Assembly: GCA_024639025.1 (NCBI GenBank)
Contig: JAHEJF010000103.1
Span: forward strand, 1-6,485
Length of the DNA: 6,485 nt
Reading direction: 5' to 3'
Source of the DNA: Ahrensia sp.
Lineage (GTDB): Bacteria > Pseudomonadota > Alphaproteobacteria > Rhizobiales > Rhizobiaceae
The translations under genes and the position numbers were made by a program. Shown one piece after another: positions 6,106 to 6,485 of the stretch. The first letter of the stretch is position 1, and each line of letters starts with the position of its first letter. The notes beneath the pieces were generated by a model. That model did not search any database. It saw only the letters and a list, made by a program, of their open reading frames with translations, and was not told the DNA's origin.

Positions 6106-6243
6106 TCAGGATGTGAGCAGCGGCAGTGCGTGCCAGACAGTCCAAATCATCATCACGGACATAAAAACTGCGGCTCCCACGATAAAACCAAGAGGTCCTC
6201 GACCGGCTTTTCCCTGCGGATGCGACAGCCCGCTAAGCGTCAT
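6106..6243 (-). CDS. Possible small single-pass membrane protein (45 aa)
   Basis: ATG 6243 opens a 45-codon frame ending in TGA at 6108-6106. The product starts MTLSGLSHPQGKAGRGPLGF, with three positive charges (Lys12, Arg15, and His8 in part) before one hydrophobic helix (residues 18-42, including GFIVGAAVFMSVMMIW). It ends in LPLLTS, so the N-terminus should face the cytoplasm. GGCGGAG lies just 2 nt before the ATG, a short spacing. It starts 24 nt after the stop of the partial gene at 6268-6485 on the same strand, so the two could be one operon. Its stop is 30 nt from the convergent AraC gene's stop. I do not recognise a family. Chance opening is possible at this length, though the charge and hydrophobic layout argues for a real gene. 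Confidence 0.45.
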   Translation of the reverse strand: MTLSGLSHPQGKAGRGPLGFIVGAAVFMSVMMIWTVWHALPLLTS

Positions 6244-6267
6244 TTCTCCGCCTGCATGACTCTTGAT

Positions 6268-6485
6268 CTATGCCGCATGTTCGCTTGGCATCAAAACCTT
6301 GACATCCGGCGCTTGCGCGAACTCCAGTTCGGTGGACTCCCGGTTCAGATACCAGCTGGTACTTAAACCCTTGATTTCATCAAACGGTATAAAGAGCGTC
6401 CGGTGAAACAGAGCAAATGGCACCGATAAACGCGTCGGCTTAGTCGACCGGTACGTTGTCGATGCCGCTGGTGCCACCGGGGCCG
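6268..6485 (-). CDS. Unrecognised protein, C-terminal 71 residues (runs off the right edge)
   Basis: A minus-strand frame open from the edge to TAG at 6270-6268. The last fifty residues look protein-like: RLSVPFALFHRTLFIPFDEI, then STSWYLNRESTELEFAQAPD and KVLMPSEHAA. The pattern of short hydrophobic strands plus 'LFIPFDEI' recalls C-terminal PH-like regions of small uncharacterised membrane proteins, where a residue pair such as IPW/IPF precedes an acidic 'seI' motif; this is only a resemblance. No catalytic motif is visible. A second minus frame is also open at the edge and stops with TAA at 6442-6440, so the upstream 15 residues of this entry could be non-coding if the gene starts within the window, for example at GTG 6477 or near 6427. 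Function unknown. Confidence 0.55.
   Translation of the reverse strand, partial: APVAPAASTTYRSTKPTRLSVPFALFHRTLFIPFDEIKGLSTSWYLNRESTELEFAQAPDVKVLMPSEHAA

Noticed and set aside
6087..6107. Hairpin GACCG / CGGTC between the convergent AraC and small-membrane genes
   Set aside because: Only 5 bp of stem with an 11-nt loop and no T tract on either strand, so it does not qualify as an intrinsic terminator.
6130..6366. Plus-strand open frame of 78 codons after the AraC gene
   Set aside because: It begins at a weak non-ATG codon with no ribosome site and is antisense to the better-supported minus-strand frames. The His/Arg/Cys-rich product looks like a shadow.

Overview
The window reads as an ordinary chromosomal stretch from an alphaproteobacterium, probably Hyphomicrobiales (Rhizobiales). 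That assignment is inferred from the style of the MgtE, AGCS-symporter and MerR proteins and from moderate GC judged by eye; no rRNA or other phylogenetic marker is present. I see no mobile element, CRISPR array, tRNA or phage gene.

Layout. All genes but one lie on the minus strand, so the left part reads right to left. (a) 5094-3094: a two-gene unit, a UspA-family universal stress protein followed 9 nt later by an AGCS-family Na+(H+):alanine/glycine symporter. The symporter's Shine-Dalgarno overlaps the usp stop codon, and the unit ends in a perfect 12-bp hairpin terminator (3054-3083). (b) 2926-1517: mgtE, a complete CBS-regulated Mg2+ channel/transporter with its own TATAAT -10 box. (c) 1402-1016: a MerR-family regulator resembling LiuR, with a 16-bp near-palindrome in the spacer of its own promoter, which suggests autoregulation. 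(d) 901-1: the N-terminal 300 residues of a secreted surface protein that enters a DUF11-type repeat domain as it leaves the window. (e) 5374-6075 on the plus strand: an AraC-family activator, divergent from the usp-symporter unit across about 280 bp. (f) 6485-6106 on the minus strand, convergent with the AraC gene: the C-terminal end of an unrecognised protein and a possible 45-residue single-pass membrane protein.

Functionally the centre is an inner-membrane transport module: amino-acid/cation symport with a linked stress protein, next to Mg2+ uptake. It is bracketed by two transcription regulators. The AraC regulator is divergent from usp-agcS and is the natural candidate to control it, but no operator could be proved. 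I found no clearly new multi-gene system. The points most worth a second look are the palindrome in the merR promoter, the degenerate nucleotide-binding motif of the stress protein coupled to the symporter, the uncertain starts of the DUF11 and AraC genes, and the small membrane ORF at 6106-6243.
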